A stretch of 64,000 nt of DNA, taken from positions 7,834,095-7,898,094 of the forward strand of contig JAJEKV010000063.1 of assembly GCA_021234155.1 (NCBI GenBank), in the 5' to 3' direction. The stretch comes from Isoetes taiwanensis (taxonomy: Eukaryota > Streptophyta > Lycopodiopsida > Isoetales > Isoetaceae). Shown here piece by piece: positions 59,701-64,000 of the stretch. A program made the translations under genes and the position numbers. How positions within the stretch are numbered: position 1 is the stretch's first letter; each line of letters opens with the position of its first letter. The notes below the pieces were generated by a model. The model was not told where the DNA came from and made no database searches. It was given only the letters and a program-made list of their open reading frames with translations.

Positions 59701-60049
59701 ATGAGGGCAACTTGTTCTCCGCTTATGCATCGGTTGGACAAAAGTATAAAATCTAGCTGCATTAATAAAATAGAGACTCCACCGGCTTAGAAATGTCAAT
59801 TAAAACATTTTTAAAAATTTTATTTATTCAGACATATTTTAGGGTGCACAAGCACAAAACCTCAGGCCAAGATCTGTAGGGGTATGTAAAAAAATTAGGA
59901 TAGTCCTAAAAGTACATCTACCAAAGGCTTGAACCTGCTTTTTCCTATTTACGTATGTAGGTTTTCCAATCCAAAAGCGTGTATATAGGGTTTTCCGACC
60001 TTTAAATACGTGATGTGGTATCCCCATATGTCTAGGTGAGACCCCCGGA
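56718..60049. mobile_element. Second copy of the 3.3 kb CCCGGGGGT element, inverted
   Basis: The left end (CCCTCGGGTTTCC, then ATTGAAACCCCGTATGACCC) matches the reverse complement of 31569-31380. The right end (TATCCCCATATG, TAGGTGAGACCCCCGG) matches the reverse complement of 28293-28500, including CCTATTTACGTATGTAGG and GTAAAAAAATTAGGATAGTCC. End-to-end length is close to the first copy (3.33 and 3.28 kb). The ends are diverged and no clean 8-bp duplication remains. The interior (56900-59800) shows no AOR match and no transposase; short plus-strand frames at 57207-57479 and 59079-59279 could be a different cargo but I cannot identify them. Confidence 0.7.
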
Positions 60050-63000
60050 TTAAAGCTAACAACTCTTCGTTGTGGATATTCATAGCTTGGAGAGATAGTC
60101 TTAATATTTCTAACATTCAAATGATGAATGCTAGTTGTAAGGTGGCGATTCTTCATGGTGACATTAACTTCAAAAAGTTTGCCTTTGTTAATATTTAGGA
60201 AAACTACCGAAGACTTCTATGATTTGTATCATTAAAATATGCCTTGATGAAGTTTTCAGAAAATTACCAAAAATGCCCTTGTGTATAGTAGGTGTGGGGC
60301 ATTTTGGTAATTTTGAAAACTCATAAGGGCATTTTGATAATTGTAAACTCATATTTATGCTCAAGACCAGCCTAGTGGATAAGTTTTCCTCAGGAATTGC
60401 ATTAGGAACAAACCGGATAGGATAGCCTATGAGAATTGTATCATGGACTTTAATATGGTCACCCATGATTTTATGAGAAGTACCAACTACAAAACCTCTT
60501 ACCAATCAAGAGGCCAATTTGAACCATCTTTTGTTGCCATGATCTCAAGCTAGAACCTAGAACTCCCCAATTCCTATAGCAAGTTGGTCCAACCATAGAA
60601 TTAATGATCCCATTCCTTTGTCTTCATGATGTATTCTTATGGAGTGGAACATTTTTGGCATTTGATAGAGTCTCCAATCTTTAATGGCTTTACCATTTCC
60701 CGATCATTTCCCCAAAATTCTTCAAATCAATGGTAATCCTAATAGCACTAAGAGAAATTCTTTTTTTAAATTGAATGTTTCCCCGCCCAAAGACAGATAG
60801 TTTTCTTCAAGACTTCGCAGATTTATAGCAATATCCCCAAGCCCACTAATCACTTTGGGATGGATGAATTGGTAAGTCTCCTGATTCTAAGAGTATCAAG
60901 GGTCGCTCAAGAATTGGGGTGGTATCCAATACCAGGCGCAAAGCATCTTGAAGATTTAGAGCCGAATCCCAAAATTCATGAGCAACAAGAGGAAATCAAA
61001 CTTAAGATTGAAAAGGAGGAAATTAAGATCGCTGAAGGTTGGCGCTTTAAGGCCAAAATTAGGAGCGCAAGGAAGATGAAAGGTCCAATTCCAAATACTC
61101 TTTATCAAGGCCAAAAAGCAAAAATAAGAAGAAATCGATTTATAGTATTCAAGCTTGATTTAGTATGACTTCCTCGAGGATATTGATCTTAAAAACTTCC
61201 AATCATTTTTATTAAGATTATGGGTACTAGGGTCTCACGCATCTATATTGGGGGACACTTTTTTATTCACAACGGGTGCTTTGTGAGGTGCTTTAAAACC
61301 ATTTTCTTTGTATTTTGAAAAAAAAATTCAAAAAATTTTTAATATTTTTCTCTAACATCTAATATGTTTTCGCTTTAGAATATAAAAATTCGCACTAAAC
61401 GGACTTATAAAAAAAAAAAAAAAAAGAAAAATAAAGATAGGCGTGGGTGTCGGTGCTATGCTTCATGGACGCTAATTCACCCCCGCTTGCGTATGCGAGA
61501 CCCACTAACCACATGATGTCTCCGGTTGAAATGACAATTTCATTCTTACATGGAAAAAATGTTATTCAAGATATCCACATTAACAACATTGAAAGTTTCC
61601 TTACCAATGAGGAACTTTTTTATAAGTGTCTCGTGTATGGAAAATGGTGAAGCACCCCAAGGCCTCATCCCGTAATTTTTAAAAATCCTTGGGGTATTGG
61701 CTGGCTTTGATATTACTAATTTGTGCAATGAATTTCTGATGCCTGATTTTTGATCGCAGAATTAATACTAGCCCTCATTACCTTATTCCCAAGATTGAGG
61801 AGCCAATTCCCAAGATTGAGGTGCTCCTAATGCCGGTCTCATGTTTTTGATCACAACCGAGATCCCTAACTCCGCTTCAGCTTAAAACTTTTGGTGGGTA
61901 AAAGCTCTCTCGTGATAGCTTTCTGAAGGTATGCGATTTGCATATGCTAGAATAGGGTTTATAGCAAAACAGCAGTTTTCCGGCCCCCATCTCCAAAGGC
62001 GCTCAAACCCTAAGGCTGCGGTGCTAGTCACACCGCTTTCACCAAGGTCAGGAGATCCAGGAAGTCCAAGGTTCAGCTGAAATTTGTTGCGCTTTGAAAG
62101 CTTCTTAGCAACCTTCCGATGGTGTATGATATGACCCTGGTTGGCTAAGGTTATTTCTGCGATAACAGCAATTTTCCGGCCGGTTTGCTCTTCCGGGATT
62201 CTCGGGATTAGGCTTCACATTATTCCCTTTGACTTGCACTAATTTGTTGGTCCGCTTGATTCAAGATCCGCCTAGGTACCCATGGACACTCTCGACATCC
62301 CCAACCCAACTTGGAGAAATCCGCACTGCATCTGCTTCGTGCATTATGTACCGCCTCGACATGCCCACTTGAGGAGAGCATACAAAGGTCCATCACAAGA
62401 AGAGACCTAGACCTAGCAGCCAAAGCTCAAGGGGAGAAGCCTCCTTCCATGAAGAAGGAGGCTCGGTAAAGGCTCAGCGGCAAGCTCACGCTAAAGACAA
62501 ATAATTTAATCTGCGCATCTGCATGCCCGATTCCACAAGGATGGCAACACCGGGCCATGCCATGAAAGGTGGAGACAAACACAGCGGATGGTTGAGGATC
62601 ACACCACTCGTGATCTCACACCGCGTAAGAGCAAATAAGCCTCCGCCCCCAAGTGCTTAAGAAGCAACCGCTATAGTAAAAAGCAACAACATGTGTGCAT
62701 TGAGACAAGTGCAACAATTGCTCGACAGATTCGGCTTGTTGCAATTTTGAAAGGGAGCAGATAGCCGACTCTTTGCTGGCCTCCCGCACAATAGACACCA
62801 TGTCTACCAGAGATGAAGTTATAATGAAGGACAAGGAGAGAATTGAGCAAGAGATGGTCACCGATATCTCCCATCTTCGATCGTATTGCAGATGTCATTG
62901 CCACTTAATTTTAGGGGTGAGCCAGATAGCAACTAACGAAAGTCGGGCTTGTTACAGCCCCTTAGAACAGGATCATGACAATGGAGATCACCTTCACATC

Positions 63001-64000
63001 GACAGATGATGTAATTGCCCTCTAGATACGTGGTTGGAATAAATTGCTCCCTTTGTTCAAGAGCAAGAGGCACACGAGCCACGAAGTTTAATCCAATAGG
63101 GGGAAAGGGCTCCATGCCAATGCACATGAGGCCTTGCAAAATTGTGTATCCGGAGTTGGAGCAGTTGTAAGGTAATTCCAAAGAGGAGCCGCAGCCTCGC
63201 TTCGTGGGCGGAGGAGGTAATCTCGTGCACCTCAAATGCCACCCATGCTCAAGCACCCATGCGAAGTCGGGCCCAGGGGTGCACCGCGACGCCTCCCTAC
63301 TTCACCATTCCTCCACGCCAACAGACCTCCTGCTCATGGACATGAAGGCTTCAACTTACGCATTGAGATGTTACCGTACATGCTGTCCAAAGAACGCTGG
63401 ATCCACGCGGAGCTTAGTGAACGCACGAGAGGTCATAATTTGGCGGATCCGGTGGCCCGCCGGAAAGAAGAGGGAGAGAATCTCTCCACCGCACTCCGAT
63501 GCATCATCAATCGCATGACATTGCCCGGCCTCATATTAATTGCTCGAAATACCGCGCCAGGAAGTTCGGGACGTCCTTCCACAAAACCGTATTAAGTCAT
63601 ATTCTATGAAAGGGATATGCAAGTACGGATGCCATACCGCCGCCAGGCAAGCAATTGAAGGGAACATCCTCAGAGATGGGACGGTGACCTCACCCTAGCT
63701 AACAAGAGTCCCCCAGCGCGGAGCTCAATACCAAGGTTGTTCGAGGCATCCGGCTGTCAAGGAGGAGCCGCGGGACTAGTTCGGAGGCAAGATGCACATT
63801 TTCCCGCACCTAATGTTGCTGTTAAGTAATCTTCCGGGCCATCTACTTGCAGCCCTAACCTCCGATCATGTTCTCCTCCACCATCCGGGCTTCCACATAC
63901 GCCCTGGCCAACAATCGCCACTAATCAGCCATATATGCTACCCAACTTTTAGTTGCTTCACTCGGCCTAACACTCATCAGCTTCTCACTTTCCACATGAT
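60050..64000. other. Right edge, only unidentified open frames
   Basis: The frame 60860-61168 (+, 102 codons) has a charged stretch (EEIKLKIEKEEIKIAE). 63256-62933 (-) carries NYIICRCEGDLHCHDP with clustered Cys/His, and 63236-63595 (+) overlaps it. 62200-63900 is less AT-rich than the rest of the window. A 12-bp GCATTTTGGTAA/GCATTTTGATAA direct repeat lies at 60299-60340. None of these is recognised; they may be decayed genes or element fragments. Confidence 0.35.

Noticed and set aside
62933-63595. Gag-like zinc finger (CRCEGDLHCHDP) near the right edge
   Set aside because: Spacing does not match a CCHC knuckle and both strands are open; support is too weak to call an element.

Overview
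This is nuclear DNA of a land plant: spliceosomal GT-AG introns, a plant-specific proline-rich receptor kinase (PERK), and several classes of plant transposable elements nested in one another. It is AT-rich, and host genes are sparse. The PERK tail sequence and TE content make me lean toward a fern or other non-flowering plant, but the sequence does not prove this. I see one host gene that is nearly intact: PERK at 15273-18231, eight exons with one frame change in a C run. Everything else I recognise is mobile, captured or broken.

1-12.1 kb: a minus-strand FCP1/HAD-phosphatase-like gene is cut by an 8.6 kb DNA transposon (1684-10306). The transposon has perfect 23-bp terminal inverted repeats and a candidate 4-bp target duplication (GTGG). 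Its plus-strand gene is transposase-like, with MDFAENY, SDGC and GHGKG motifs, and carries two in-frame stops. On the minus strand lie a basic/coiled-coil/Ulp1 (C48) protease gene and a second FCP1-like domain. Diverged coding-like minus-strand stretches continue to about 12.1 kb. 12.1-15.2 kb holds simple repeats, a candidate tRNA-derived SINE and the PERK upstream region.

20.6-40.1 kb: remains of a large CACTA (En/Spm) transposon. Its tnp2 gene is in pieces at 20981-21534, 25580-26090 and 36790-38705, and a CACTA-type right end with TGACG subterminal repeats lies at 39745-40091. A young LTR element (21626-25577, TSD GTAGG) sits at a splice acceptor of tnp2. It encodes only Gag, zinc knuckles and protease, plus a long unidentified acidic tail ending in a hydrophobic segment. 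The gap between the tnp2 halves holds duplicated DNA, a minisatellite, and a 3.28 kb TIR element (28293-31569, 8-bp TSD ATCTAAGG) inserted into that minisatellite and carrying a decayed NADPH alkenal/one oxidoreductase (AOR) gene.

40.8-64 kb: a second, decayed member of the 1684-10306 transposase family on the minus strand (40864-44160); a 5'-truncated LINE tail with a 14-bp TSD (44805-45651); about 11 kb without a recognisable gene; a second copy of the 3.3 kb TIR element, inverted (56718-60049); and a final 4 kb with only unidentified open frames.

The most unusual item is the transposon family seen at 1684-10306 and 40864-44160. It combines an unnamed transposase type with a SUMO-protease-like gene and a degenerate-motif FCP1 domain, and it has inserted into a gene of the same FCP1 family.
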